Below, in pieces: positions 33,870-46,596 of a stretch of DNA of 64,000 nucleotides (position 1 is its first letter; each line of letters opens with the position of its first letter). Made by a program: the position numbers and the translations under genes. The stretch spans positions 11,123,501-11,187,500 of the forward strand of contig JAUCBN010000011.1 of NCBI GenBank assembly GCA_035048815.1, given 5' to 3'. Source of the stretch: Abelmoschus esculentus. Taxonomy: Eukaryota; Streptophyta; Magnoliopsida; Malvales; Malvaceae. The notes beneath the pieces were generated by a model. It saw nothing but the letters and a program-made list of their open reading frames with translations. It did not search any database and had not been told where the DNA came from.

Positions 33870-35006
33870 TAACCTATTTTTTTAAATATTTTTAAATACA
33901 CTTATTTTTCCCAGTTTTTTTTTTTCTCTGACTCCATTATTCACTTGAATTGGCGTGACATACTATTAGAATTAATTTAAAGCCAGTAATAAATAAACTA
34001 ATTAATGTGAATATCATATTAACATTATTCCTAATGGAAATGAAGGCACCGTACACCTACAAAGATACTTTTGTAGGTCCATACAATTACTTTGCAAATA
34101 TGTAATTAATAATTATAGGATTTAATGTTGTAATACTATATAACTCAAGGTAATAAAAGAACATAGTGATATTTTTTTACCTAATATGTAAAATGTTCTA
34201 TCTGCAAAAGAATAACTATGTGTATCCAGTAACACAATTTATCTATATTTTAAGTATATTTTTTAAAATTTTAAAATTTTAAAAATAAATTTTAAAATTT
34301 TAATTATTAAATATGACCTATAAAATCTAAAAACAACAAATTCTGTGCAGTTTAAAGTTTACTCAATATGTATATAAATTATTTTTCTTACATTATTGCT
34401 CATATAATTTATTTTGCAATTTTTTTACCCAAAATAAACATAACCTCAACCCTATGTTTAAATAATATATATATATAAGAAGAAAGGAAATTGAAAAATC
34501 TCGATGTCTTCTACCGTCGTTAGCTTCGATGATAGGATGTGTGATTTATTTTGGAGCAAGAAAACTAAAACCGAAAAATAAGATGAACAATGGATACATT
34601 CAATTTTAAAGTAGTTTAAATTTCTAATAAAGCTCTATATTTGCTACCTTAGTATCCACTCTAAGCATTTCTCAATTCACTAACATGAGTTCTTTTTTTA
34701 AAGTTTAAGAGATAACACTTATATCCCAATCTTTGCATGGGTTAAAATAAAACTTTCTCTATAATTTTTAGAGACTCAATTAGAATCTATCACTCAACAA
34801 TGAGATTTTTACAAGTAAACATAATTACCTCTTTAGCTGAGTGTTTACACAATTTAACTCACTGAAGATTGGACTAAGAATACAAAAGATTACATAATTT
34901 ACAATAAAGAACTTTACTCTCTTGATCTTTATGCTTTGATGTTCATTCTCTTGTTCTTCAAGTATCTTCAACCTTTTTTATAGTATTGAAAGGGCTACTA
35001 GTCGTT
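33870..35006. other. Gene-free AT-rich stretch
   Basis: No gene, RNA or clear repeat recognised. Confidence 0.4.
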
Positions 35007-35981
35007 AGGGTTGAGCATTTGGTCGAGTCAAATCAAGTCAAAAAATTTCGAGTTATTCAAGTTGACACGTCCTATGTTATCATTCAAATTTTATTTGAAT
35101 TTTTCGAGTCCAGTCGAGTTTCAAATTTTGAATTTTTGTATAAATTGAAATATAATTATTTATAATATTATAGTTCAAAGTGATAAAAACTTCTTCTTCA
35201 TACGCTTTTGCATGTGTAAATAAGATTTTTAGTACAATTTAATAAATCAATTGTCATAAAAAATCATATAATATATTTATAATGATATTTTTATAGGTAT
35301 TATGCTATTTCATTAAATTACGGTCTCATTAAAAATTGGATCGAAAGTGTAACCGGAAATAATTCGAAACAATCAATCTTGAAATCAAGGATAAAAAAAT
35401 ATAAAACATTCATAAAATTAAAGCAAATTGTCCATCATCAGAAATAATAATATAGATAAATTCCGATTTCAAACAATTAAGACTAGATTATAAATTTTTT
35501 AAAATTCAGAGACAAAAATATGAACTTACCAAAGTTTAGCGACTTAACTAAAACTTTTAACAATTAGTACTATATAGATTTAGGTCTTGTTGTGGCTTAC
35601 ACATGAAGAAAAATTATTATCACATAGATCAATATTTATCATTCAATGGTTAAACAATAAAATTTTAAAACTTTAGAGACCTAATAATAAATTTTTAAAA
35701 GTTCTAGGTCTAAAAGAATGTCCGTTTCATTAATAGGGTTTATTCTTAATCTTATGTTCATCTAGAAAAATAAAATTTTAAAAAATCACGACATAATCGG
35801 AATTCAATTGAAAAAGTTATGAAATAGTGACCAAAATGTAAAATTTCAAAAATTAAATTTTGGTTTTTTGAATATTCGAACTTTCAAAATGAAAAACTGA
35901 CTTGAACTCGAATAACTTGACTCGAATAACTCAAAATTTAAAAAAATCATTTTTCAGATCGAATCGAGTTTTGTCCATCCC
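35007..35981. mobile_element. CGAGTCGAGT-rich element, copy 2
   Basis: Starts AGGGTTGAGCATTTGGTCGAG and ends GAATCGAGTTTTGTCCATCCC, imperfect inverted ends. The inner TCAAATTTTATTTGAATTTT and CGAGTTATTC words match copy 1 at 24869-25388. No coding capacity. Confidence 0.5.
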
Positions 35982-36039
35982 AATTTATCGTTGATGATCA
36001 TTTGGGTATTTTGGAGCAGTTGGAAATTATTTTTCAAGA

Positions 36040-37065
36040 AAAATTGTCATTATGGGCAAATGAGCATCGATATACGAGACAATCATATTGTTACCTGCAT
36101 ATAAGAAAAAATAGTTATTGTAGGTAATTATACAAAAAGATACGGATACACGATACACCAATATCAATATGGCCTTATCGTATAAGTATGGATAAGCTTG
36201 TACCGATACAAGATTTAATTACTAGAAAATATGTTTTAAAAAAACTAGGAACATATCGATATAAAGCTATAATATATCAGTATGAGCAACTTGAGTATTA
36301 GTATGGGCTTAACCATATCGGTACGCAAGATCAAATTTTGACATCTTGATTATTTAAATCATTTCAAAATATATCAAAACTCTTTGAAAACATTTCAAAA
36401 ACAATTTCAAGATTTTTGAACTTTAAATAATTTTTGTAATCTTTTTAAATAGATCCAAAAATATTTTTAAATTATCATATGAAAATAAATATCCTAACAA
36501 AAATGATAAAAAGGAACTAGAGATTAAATATGTATTTAAATTTTGTTTGGATGACTAAAGTTAATAAGTGAAGAAAGAAAGGAAAAGAAAAATGTAAAAA
36601 TATTGGTTTTAATATAATAATTAAAAATAATTTTGGATTAATTTGAAAAGAATTTAAAAATGGTTCTTATGTTTAAACAACTTGAAAGTATATTTAAGAA
36701 GTTTTTGAGAGGTTTTGAAAGTATTTGAAATGTTTTGAATGAGCTAAACTTCTGTTTTTAACGTCTGCGTATCGATATGGGCTTTGTCATTTCGATACAG
36801 TTCAAGACTGCCAAAAACTGTATCGATACACCTTATAGGTGTTTCAATACAGGCGTTTCGATACTCTCAAATGGTATTTCAATACACCCCTAACGGTTTT
36901 ATAAAAAAATAACAACTAGGAGTCATATCAATATGGGCATTGGTTGTTTCGATAGGGGAGCAAAGTGTTTCTATACACTCTTCTTTAATGCAAGATCAAC
37001 GAATCTTTCCTAAATGAGTTGTATCGATACAATTACCCCGTTATCGATACGATTTGATTTAGAAT
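36040..37065. repeat. Dispersed TATCGATAC-type repeat, copy C
   Basis: More than ten words such as TATCGATAC, CGATACAC, GTATCGATAC and TTTCGATAC over 1 kb, mixed with AAATGTTTTGAAAG-type text. Shares segments with copies A and B. No frame. Confidence 0.55.
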
Positions 37066-37689
37066 GAGAAATTTTCTTAAAAATCAATTTCGAACGACTT
37101 CAATCCAATCTCAAAGGTCATAAACGACTACAAACTCAATTGGGACTATAAAATAAACTTCTAAGTATTAAGAGAAGACTAATACTTCTATTGTAACTAC
37201 AATATGATGTATTTGTGTCAAGTATTTAATTTTGTTCGTTCTTTTTTAGACAACACATGTGAACCATCATTGTTAAATTTCTTCAAGTATTTAGGTTTGG
37301 ACGAGAGCTTAAGTTTACAAGCATATACCATTTGAGATGAATCTCTTATTTGCTTAGAATTTCCTTTGTTTTAGAGGATTATTAAAGTTTAGTTTGTGAA
37401 CTTTGAATGTTAGATTAGAGTATTGAGTCTAGGTTGTAAGGTTGTCCTTTTTTCTTAAAAGGAAGAAATTCATACTGGATTTAAAAAATTATTAGTGGGA
37501 AGCTAAGGTGGTGGAGTAGGATTTGACTAGAAATCCGAACCACTCTAAATCCATGTATTCATTATCCAATCTTTTTGCTTCCACCAAAATTCACCTAATC
37601 AATCTCTTCTTTACCACTTGATGGTATTTTCGATTAGTGTATCGAGCCTAACAAGAAAAAGAGATCTATTGATTGTCATAGTGATTAAG
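37066..37689. other. Gene-free stretch
   Basis: Moderately AT-rich; no gene recognised. Confidence 0.35.
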
Positions 37690-37955
37690 GAGAGATTATA
37701 TCATGGGTCATTCCTGTTATGTTATCCATGGGACCAATCAATCAAAAGTATCCATTTAATTAATTTTTTATCCCATCTTTTTTTTTCAAGTTAATATTTA
37801 CTTAGTAAAATCTATTTTTAAACTTAATTTACAGTATATATTAATGAAGATTCACTTGATAAAAAAGATGATGTGAAAAAATTAATTAAATGGATGCATT
37901 TAATTGGTTAGTCCCTTAGATGACGTGATAGAAATAACCTATGATATAATTTCTC
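37690..37955. mobile_element. Long-TIR MITE (family M), copy 4
   Basis: GAGAGATTATATCATGGGTC ... CCTATGATATAATTTCTC, flanked by GATTAAG (37683-37689, 37956-37962). The flank begins with the same GATTAA as copy 1. Confidence 0.75.
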
Positions 37956-38044
37956 GATTAAGGATGTTTACATTCTCATATTTTATATGTTCGATACAAA
38001 AATATAATGCTTTTTATTTAATAAAAAATAAAAAAAGGTTTATG

Positions 38045-38535
38045 AATCTAAGAAGCCCTTAAACTTTTGGAAAAAAATCAATTAAGTCTTGAATATTTTT
38101 TTGCACTCAATTAAGTCACTGAACAAAAAAATAATCAATTAAGTTCTTGAATCAAAAAATTAATCAATTAAACCCCTTGACAAATTTTGACTATTAAATC
38201 TTGACAATTCTTTTTAGATATCATCGACACATGAGACAATACATTTCTATCATGTTGCATTTAAAAAAATCAAAAAGTATTTTTATACATTTTATAAGTT
38301 TTTAGAATTATTATAATATTTAAATATTTTTTTAAATAAAATAAAATATCTAAAAAATATCAAGCGGAAATATTATGACACGACGCACTACAACAGTAAA
38401 TCAAAATTGATCAAATAATTTAATTATTTTAATTTCTTATTTTGAGGGCTTAATTATCAAATTTCTTAATTCAAAAAGACTTAATTGGATTAAAAATTTA
38501 AGAATTTGATTATTTTTCTTTTAAATTCAATGCTT
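38045..38535. mobile_element. Possible MITE with CAATTAAGTC-rich arms
   Basis: The left arm repeats TCAATTAAGTCTTGAA-type words. The right arm has the complement (AAAGACTTAATTGGATT). Imperfect inverted arms of about 100 bp; ends not defined. Confidence 0.4.
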
Positions 38536-39004
38536 CTTTCAGTCTTAAACCTAAAAAAATAACATTTAGTTCTTGTTTGTATAGTTAAAACTAATAAAAG
38601 ACTTGAAATGAATTCTAACATTAATTTCTGTTAAAAATAAGCGAATGAGAGGGGAATATTTCTTTAAATAGTTTTCAGTTATAACCTTGCTTTAAATCTA
38701 TTCAAAGTAAAAGTATCCATAAAATGTCAAGGTTCAACAATACATCATAATTAATTAAAAGATTTTTAATTAATATAATAATTTTTATTTGTCAAAATTA
38801 TGATTGTGAAACTCAAACTAAAATATTAGAATCATCACTCCTATGAGCAGCCTTTTCCCCATTCTCTCTATTTTAAATAAGATTAAAATTAAGATTTATT
38901 AAAAAATATTTTTATCAAATTTCCCAAAATTAAGCTTATACGTACTTATTAAATTTAATATATAGTATAAATTAAAATTTATATATGTTTATCAAATTTG
39001 AAAG

Positions 39005-39225
39005 TTTGATATTTAGTTTAGGGTTTAAATGTTTAAAATATTAGGTTTATAATTTTAAATTTTAAGTTAAAATTTTAGATTTAGAGTTTAAAGTTCAGTA
39101 TTTAAAGATGTATGTTGTTGGCCTCGGAATTAATGATTTAGGGTTAAAATTTAAGATTTAGAGTTTATATTTCAATGTTTAAAGGGTTTAGAGTCTAAGA
39201 TTCAAAACTTAAAACGTAGAAATTT
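39005..39225. repeat. Second degenerate TTTAGGG-like tract
   Basis: TAGTTTAGGGTTTAAATG, GATTTAGGGTTAAAATTT and TTTAAAGGGTTTAGAG words, as in 29200-29815. Confidence 0.5.
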
Positions 39226-39689
39226 AATATATATTTTAAATTTTAAAAAATTGTATAATTTAAATTTAAATTCAAAAATATAATTTTTTTATTCATACCA
39301 TAATTAAAATATAACCCATTATAAAATAGTGCAAAACTAAAAATAAATTGATCATTTCCCCTTCCCTTCATAAAAAGAGGTCTTATCTAAACAAGGAATT
39401 ATCTTTCCATTGAACTATTTCTCCCTCCGTTCCCCTTAAATTTGAGAATCCTCCTCTACATGGTTTCTATTTTTATAATACTGTTAGTTAATTTAAATAA
39501 TTTGACTTTAGCATTACGGGACGTGTGTGGAGGGACAAAGTTAAGATTTAAAATTAGAAGGGACAAGAATTTATTAAATTTTTAAATTTGAAATTTGAGA
39601 AAAAAATTTTTATTTAAATAATTTAAATTAAAAAAGGATAAAAATACAATTATATCAACAAATTTGAGAGGGACAACAACCCTTCCCAC

Positions 39690-39938
39690 GAGAGGTTATA
39701 TCATAACTCCAGCTCACCACGTCAACTATGGTCCCTACCCAATGAAAATCATCAATTTCACCCCTAATCAACCATATAATTAATATAATTTTCAGAAATT
39801 ATGTTTTTAAAATGACATGAAAATTATAAATGAAGATTCATTGGTTAAAAAAAATGAGTTAAAATTAATAGTAAAATTGGTGGTTATAATTGGATGGAAC
39901 CGTGACTGACGTGATGAACCGAACCCATGATATATTTT
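39690..39938. mobile_element. Long-TIR MITE (family M), copy 5
   Basis: GAGAGGTTATATCATAACTC ... GAACCCATGATATATTTTC. Its internal sequence (ATTAATATAATTTTCAGAAA; GGTGGTTATAATTGGATGGA) closely matches copy 1, defining a subfamily. TSD not found. Confidence 0.7.
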
Positions 39939-40370
39939 CAAAAAATAAATAAATAGCAATATTAATTATTTTAATTAAAATATATTTAGAGATTTTTTTC
40001 TTAGAAGCACCTCTCCCAACTCAACATATTACATATTTTTTTGTGTTGAAAAGGGTATTTTTTTGAAAAATATCAACCATAACATTTCAATAGAAATGGT
40101 TAAAATTGTTAACTACTTAGACTAAATTATTACATAATAATCAAATTATACCAAATTAAAGGATGGGATTGAATATCTATTTGGATTTTGGAATATAGTC
40201 GAGGGACCAAAACGAGAATATATCCTTAAAAAATTGACTAAAATAGGTAAAAATCCGTCAACCGGTGATACCCGGTGACACTCTCCCCACCGACAACCCC
40301 CATCTTATTCTTACAGTACGACATCACTTCCGTTTTAAATGCGCCCCCCTCCATCATCTTCCCCACACTA
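39939..40370. other. Upstream flank of the 804-aa gene
   Basis: Repeat debris to about 40250, then a GC-richer stretch with CCGGTGA repeats (40260-40290), probably the promoter area of the next gene. Confidence 0.35.
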
Positions 40371-40513
40371 AAATAGTAAGAAACTCCATTGCACGAAACT
40401 CAAAGCCTCCAGAATTAAAAGGAAAAAGCACAGAGAGAAGGTGAGGATCCCCAGAGTTTTCCCTTCTCCCAACTCTATTTGGATTCTTCTAACAAACCCA
40501 ATACAAAGCTTTG

Positions 40514-41823
40514 GTGAGTTCAAACCATGAAATCTCTGTTTCAACTTTCTTCTTTCTTTTTCCTTTTGCATTGCAGCTTTCTTCTCTCTTTCTCTTTTCT
40601 TTTGCATTACAGCTTTTTGCGTTTCTAGTTTTGTCTAACTGCATTTTCTCTATTTTTTATTTCTTTGAATGGAGAAATGGTATGAATACTTTCCATTTTG
40701 ATCTGGTCTTTCTCTCTGTTTTTTTCATTATCCTGTATGCTAATCTTTATCTCTGCTCTGTTCTGCTCTGCTCTGGGTTTTCTGTTTGATCTGATTCACT
40801 TCCACTTCCGGGGTTGTATGTGCTTGAAATGATTATTTGTCTTCAGATGCTCTGAACCTTTCCAATGGTTTTGGAATTTTCAAACGAAGGAAAATTTAAA
40901 AGAAAAAAGAAAAGAAAAGGGTGCTAAATTTCAGTAAACAAAAATTCATGTGGTCTGGGTTCTATATTTGTTTATGATTAAGATCTCTAGTAGGAGAAAA
41001 CTATGTCGTTTTAATCTTAAAATTTGATTGGTAGGCTAAGATATTTTTCCTGGTGAAATACTTGAAAGCCAAAAGCGAGATCGTGACTAAAAAGCAGAGT
41101 TGGCTTAGTTGCTCAGCTGCATATTTTACTTGCCTACTATGCTTGGTTTGTCTATACAATAGAAAAAAAAGTTAAACTTTAGTCTAAATTAATTTATATT
41201 TAACAAATCATCAGTTATACACAGCAATATACTTGAAAGCCAAGGAATTTTATTTCGGAAAAAACCCTTTCTGAATTTATTCAGGTCATCCCTGATCCTG
41301 GTGAAAAGTGTTTAAACGTGTAATACTGTTAGTGACTTTAAGAAGATGATTTGTTCTTGTGACATACAAATTTCTTTGTTGCTCTCAAATATCATGTTGA
41401 TATCTTCAAGGTTCAAAAGAAGCTTCTTATGTGTCTTGGATTCAGATCTAAGCAATTAAAAAAAACTCCTTGTTGCATTTGAACTTTACCCTTTAGTTTG
41501 TATTTTACAGAACCTATTGATATAGGCCTTGAATTGTCGAATGCATTGCATGCTTCTTCCCTTTGTTATAGATTTTCGGTTGTTCTTTTGTTCATTTTCT
41601 CCTAGCTGTTACTTTCTATGCTTTTATCTTGAAGATCTAATTGGATGTGGTGTGGTGTCTGTGAGACTAATTGAATTAATTATTCCTTCATTGTACAGTA
41701 TGTTGATTTCTATGTGCACGCAGTGCTCGTGGATATTTTGTTCTCGGTTAAGTGTAGCTGAATTTGGCTAATATCAAGCGATAGATAATTTGTACTGATG
41801 ATTCCGGCTTCTCTCTTGTGCAG
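40514..41823 (+). other. Probable 5'-UTR intron of the 804-aa gene
   Basis: AGCTTTG|GTGAGTT at 40513/40514 and CTTGTGCAG|AAGC at 41823/41824 are good splice sites. T-rich sequence between them contains only spurious open frames. A leader intron would place transcription start near 40370-40450. Confidence 0.5.
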
Positions 41824-41995
41824 AAGCACTGAAGTTGATAAAAGGGCCTGAAGAAGATTGCCGTGTCGTTAAGTGAGGTGGTTTCTTCTAAAGGTGCAAC
41901 TACGTTCCAGTGTTGAAATTCAACCTACAAGTTTGGTAGGGATCTTCTTTTAGTTTCTTCCTTAATTGTAGTTAAAAAGTGAATCGATTTCAAAT

Positions 41996-44900
41996 ATGAA
42001 AGACACTGGCAACAAGAGGAGAAATTCAGCTAATGTTCAATCGAAGCACCCTGGAAGAACTGATAGGAGAAACAATAAACCAAACCAAGGGAATGGTGGC
42101 AAAACTTTGAAGACGAAAGAAACTGAATCCAAAGCTTTAAGAGCTAGATCAGACCCTAGTTCTAAAGTAAGTGATTCGAATGTGGGCTCTGAGGCTGCTG
42201 AAGTTTACGAAAACGTGATTATACACTATGTGGATGATGTTAACAGGCCTGAAGAAACATCTCCTGATCCAAAAGGTAATAAAATGGCCACAAAAGTTAA
42301 AAAAGATGAGATTTTAGATGATTGCTCCAGTGATATGGAGGGAGAAACAACAAAGGGAAAGGAAGACGAATCAGATTCTGAGACGATAAAAGATTCAGTT
42401 TCTTCTGTGGGAGATCCCTTGACTGCTGAGGATGAGAGAGAAGAGAGTATTTCCATAGTTTCTAATGGTGCTCATGATAACAACCTCACAGATGACTCTT
42501 CTCATGGTTCCAGAATGGGGTCTGAGCATGAAACTAATAAATTACACTCGAAGGCATTGAATAATACTCAAAAATCTTCAAAATCTAATGGAGCCCCCCC
42601 TAAGAATGCTACTAAGAGTCCTTTAGAAAAAACAGTGAAACTTTCTCCTACACCATCTGAGTCTTCAGAAGGATCTAATGACAAGCATGTTGAAGAGTTG
42701 AAAGAAATTGATGTCTTAGATGAGACATCAAATGGCACTCAAAGTTTTGTAAGTGACAATGAGCCTGTTGTTGCCCATGACAAATTTCAAGCTGAACATG
42801 AGGCAACTTCAAATGAAAAGATAAAAGAGATGGAGACAAGAATTGAGAAACTTGAAGCAGAGCTTAGAGAAGTGGCTGCCCTGGAAATTGCTCTTTACTC
42901 CGTTGTTCCAGAGCATGGGAGCTCAGCACACAAACTGCAAACACCTGCACGACGTCTTGCTAGACTCTATATACATGCTTGCAAGCATTGGGCTCAAAAC
43001 AAACGAGCTACAATCGCTAAAAACACAGTGTCTGGGCTTATTTTGATTGCAAAATCTTGTGGTAATGATGTTTCAAGGTATGGTAATTATAAGCAGATAA
43101 TTTTCGTGAGTACTTTATGGTTTCTCAACTTACTGTTGACAGCTGAATAATATTCTGCATTTGTATTTTAAGGTTAACTTTCTGGTTATCAAACACTATA
43201 CTGCTGAGGGAAATCATTTCTCAATCATTTGGCACTTTGCACAACTCAAACCCATTTTCTCGGCTTCCTGAGTTGAATGGAAGTAACAAAAGGGGTGATG
43301 TAAAGTCTACAACACTAAAATGGAAAGGTGGTGCTGGTAGTAAACAAGTAAACAGTTTTGGGCTTGTCGATGATTGGCAAGAGACAGGAACCTTCATCTC
43401 TGCACTAGAAAGAGTGGAATCTTGGGTATTCTCTCGAATAGTTGAGTCAGTGTGGTGGCAGGTAAATAGTTGTAAAAATTTACATTTAAGGGAAAGTGCT
43501 ATTTAAAAATGTAGGTCATCTGATTAATATTACAGTTGAGTCCCTAAGTTACAAATAAGAGAGAAGTTCTGTGTGTTCCTTATTTCAGGCTCTTACTCCA
43601 TATATGCAAACTCCTCTTGAGGGTTCGCCTGTCAGCAGAACAATTGCAAAGTTGTTGGGGCCAGGCTTGGGGGACCAACATCAAGGGAATTTCTCTATCA
43701 ACTTATGGAAAACTGCTTTCCAAGATGCTTTTCAACGACTCTGTCCTGTTAGAGCAGGCGGTCATGAGTGTGGTTGCTTGCCTGTTATTGGAAGATTGGT
43801 ATGGACTTATATGTGTTCTCCCTCTGTAAATTTTAAGCAGTGGTCCACTGTTTCTTTGTTATGTCATCATCTATTTACTCTTGGTGAACTAATTGATGTA
43901 CCCTTTTTTGTTAGGTTATGGCACAGTGCGTTGCAAGGCTAGATGTAGCGATGTTCAATGCCATTTTGCGGGAGTCTGCTAATGAGATCCCAACAGATCC
44001 TGTATCTGATCCTATTGTAGATTCAAAGGTTCTGCCTATTCCAGCTGGAGATCTTAGCTTTGGATCTGGTGCACAGCTAAAAAATGCTGTATGTATCTTA
44101 TCAGTCAACTTTTTATTTTTTCTTGATATCTGTAGTATATCTAGTTGGGGCTAGTCCTTGCACCATACCTATATCTCAACTAGTTATTGCTGCTGTGAAT
44201 CTTAAATCTTAATAATTCATATGATTGTTATATTTAACTTCATTCCATGGTTCTTATGTTTTGTTGGAACACTGCCTCTGAGAAATTTATCAGTCTTGGT
44301 GGTGATCCTGTGATATAGTGCTATTGGTTGCAAATAGTGGTTCTTGTGAGAAAAACATGATTCATTCTCTGGAAACAAATGATATAGAAAATGCGAATTT
44401 AAGATAGATATTTAGCTGTTTTAATTTTTTAACTTCACATCATATGGAAAATGCATTAAAGATAGCATGATCTAAGAAGCTGAAAAAATATATTAGAAGG
44501 AATAATATGTTGCCAATGGAAAGATATCAGGTGCTGCAAATGACATGAATTCTCATCTTCTTTATAGGAACTCCTCAATTTTATACTATCTATGATACCG
44601 CTGTTTACCTTTTTTGTTGTGTGATGATAAGTATTGGAATGGTTTTCATATGCTTCCTGATTGCAATCGGAGATGAATAAGTAATTGGGGGTTTCATCGC
44701 CTTTCCCAATTCATGAAACCCATTTGTAATACCTTTTTACATGGGAATATTATACGCAAATTCTTAATGAGGTATTATTATTTTGCAGGTTGGTAATTGG
44801 TCTAGATGGCTGACCGATATGTTCGGCATGGATAATGATGACGATTTGAATGAAGATCAACATAGCACGCAAGATGATTTCAGACAAAATGGAGACGGGG

Positions 44901-45636
44901 AACCTAAATCCTTCCCTTTTCTTAATTCCCTGAGTGATCTTCTAATGCTTCCAAAGGACATGCTTTTGGACCGTTCAGTTAGAAAGGAGGTGGATTTTTA
45001 CTTAAAGTCCGCATCTTTCTAATCAATTTGATGTTGGGTCTGTCTACTCTTTTGACTAAATCATTTTCATGGCTTTAGGTGTGCCCATCAATAGGTCTTC
45101 CATTGGTTAAACGCATTCTCTGCAACTTCACTCCCGATGAATTTTGTCCCGATCCTGTTCCAGGTGCTGTATTGGAAGCCTTGAATGCTGAGGTATGATC
45201 AGTTCAGGGTTCTCTTGTTTTAAGCATCCTTGAATCCAGTAAAAAGGCATAAAAGTTTTGTTTTCTGATTCATGGTTCTTTCATCCATTAGTCTATTGTT
45301 GAGAGGAGATTATCAGGAGAGTCGGCTAGAACGTTCCCTTATACAGCTGCCCTTGTTGTCTATACTCCTCCATCTTCAGCAGCTGTTGCGGAGAAAGTTA
45401 CAGAAGCAGGAGAGAGGTCGCCACTGTCTAGGAACACCCTGGTAGCACAGAGGAAAGGATATACCAGTGACGAGGAACTGGAGGAACTGAGTTCTCCACT
45501 TACATCGATAATTGATAAATTGCCATGGTCACCAACAATTGTTGCTAATGGAGCCGTGAATGGAAACCATGAACATGCAAGCTATGACGGTGCAAATGCA
45601 AGATACGAACTCCTCAGCGAGGTATGGTCCGCTTGA
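41996..45636 (+). CDS. Plant-specific 804-aa protein, function unknown
   Basis: Seven coding exons (41996-43077, 43173-43461, 43589-43798, 43915-44088, 44789-44989, 45079-45192, 45292-45636) join in frame to 804 aa ending TGA. The N-terminal third is charged, Ser/Lys/Glu-rich and probably disordered (MKDTGNKRRNSANVQSKHPG). A coiled-coil-like segment (KIKEMETRIEKLEAELREVA) precedes a conserved part: LEIALYSVVPEHGSSAHKLQ, PARRLARLYIHACKHW, FWLSNTILLREIISQSFGTL, LERVESWVFSRIVESVWWQA, LWKTAFQDAFQRLCPVRAGG, CVARLDVAMFNAILRESANE, then a C-terminal VCPSIGLPLVKRILCNFTPDEF. From memory it resembles Arabidopsis nucleolar-gar2-like proteins and the C-terminal half of plant EEIG1/EHBP1-domain proteins; I do not assign a function. 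The gene appears intact. Confidence 0.88.
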
Positions 45637-46167
45637 GTGCTTATGTTAGATCGGTGTGTATATCTCTCATGTTTTGTAGCAATGGAAAAGTGAACGTAAA
45701 GGTGAAGAAACATAAGGCGAAAAGTTCAAATGATTTAAAGTTATAGGAAATTCTCAATCATCGTGTAATGGGTGGGAAGAACTTGCTTTGCTTTTGTTGA
45801 ATGTGGAGAGAGCTTGAGATCAACTCCTGTATACATTGATTTCAATACATGGAATAATTTCTTCTCTCTCTCTCTAGTTTTGTTATTTAGACGTATTCAC
45901 AAGATAGAAAATAAAGATTTACCATTTCTGTAAAGCATTGTAAGCTTTGATTTTCTGCCATGCATGCACTGCAATTGCTAAAGATGAAGACTGTTATTTC
46001 AAGTTTATTATTAGTTTTACAATATAACTTCACAGTCAATCAAAGTTCATTGTTTCCCGTTTTCTTGGTTGATCTTTAAAGCCTTGCTGCACTTAGAAAC
46101 AGGAGTCCAAGTTCATTCCAAGCTTGCAAACAGCTGGAAAGGTTTGGCTCAGGCTTCTAAATAAATC
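45637..46167. other. Region between two convergent genes
   Basis: Holds the 3' UTRs of the 804-aa gene (plus) and the AP2 gene (minus). A CT microsatellite lies near 45862-45878. Nothing else seen. Confidence 0.5.
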
Positions 46168-46596
46168 TCATTCCATTCCCAGCGGTTTCTGGAATGTGTT
46201 TACCTCCAGATTTGCTCCATTGCCCGACTCATTCTCAGTCCTCTTTATGCTTGCCCCCCCCTTGAAAATCCCATAACTTGAATCTTCTGAGCTGTAGCAG
46301 CCGCTCACCGGATAGACCGGTATACGATTTGTTCGGAAACTGATGGTGTTTTGAGGGGGGATCTGGGTGGTAAAATCTTTATTCTGGTCCCGATGTTTGA
46401 GAAAATCCTGTGCTTGTAGAGCGAACCGGCTCTGAAAGTTATCTGCAAACACTCTGTATGTCTCCACACGATTTCCGGCGAGATTTTCTGGAAGCGCAAC
46501 AGGGTTTTGGTATCCATGAACAGGAAAGGTGGACCTTTGGTGATAACCTTCTATAAATGGAAAACTTGAATTTTGCTGCGTTTCACCAGCACCCCC
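46168..46596 (-). pseudogene. In-frame extension of the AP2 gene beyond its stop
   Basis: After TAA 46597-46599 the same frame continues open for 142 codons (GGAGETQQNSSFPFIEGYHQ ... VNTFQKPLGME, then TGA at 46168-46170). Composition (Gln/Ser/Pro/Tyr-rich with SSFPF and PVHGYQNP) is like the activation-type C-terminal tails of AP2 factors. This most simply means that the TAA is a premature stop, and the original protein would have been about 509 aa. No splice arrangement skipping the TAA in frame was found. Confidence 0.65.

Noticed and set aside
40368..41771. Several short frames in the leader of the 804-aa gene
   Set aside because: They fall in the probable 5' UTR and its T-rich intron; no conserved motif.
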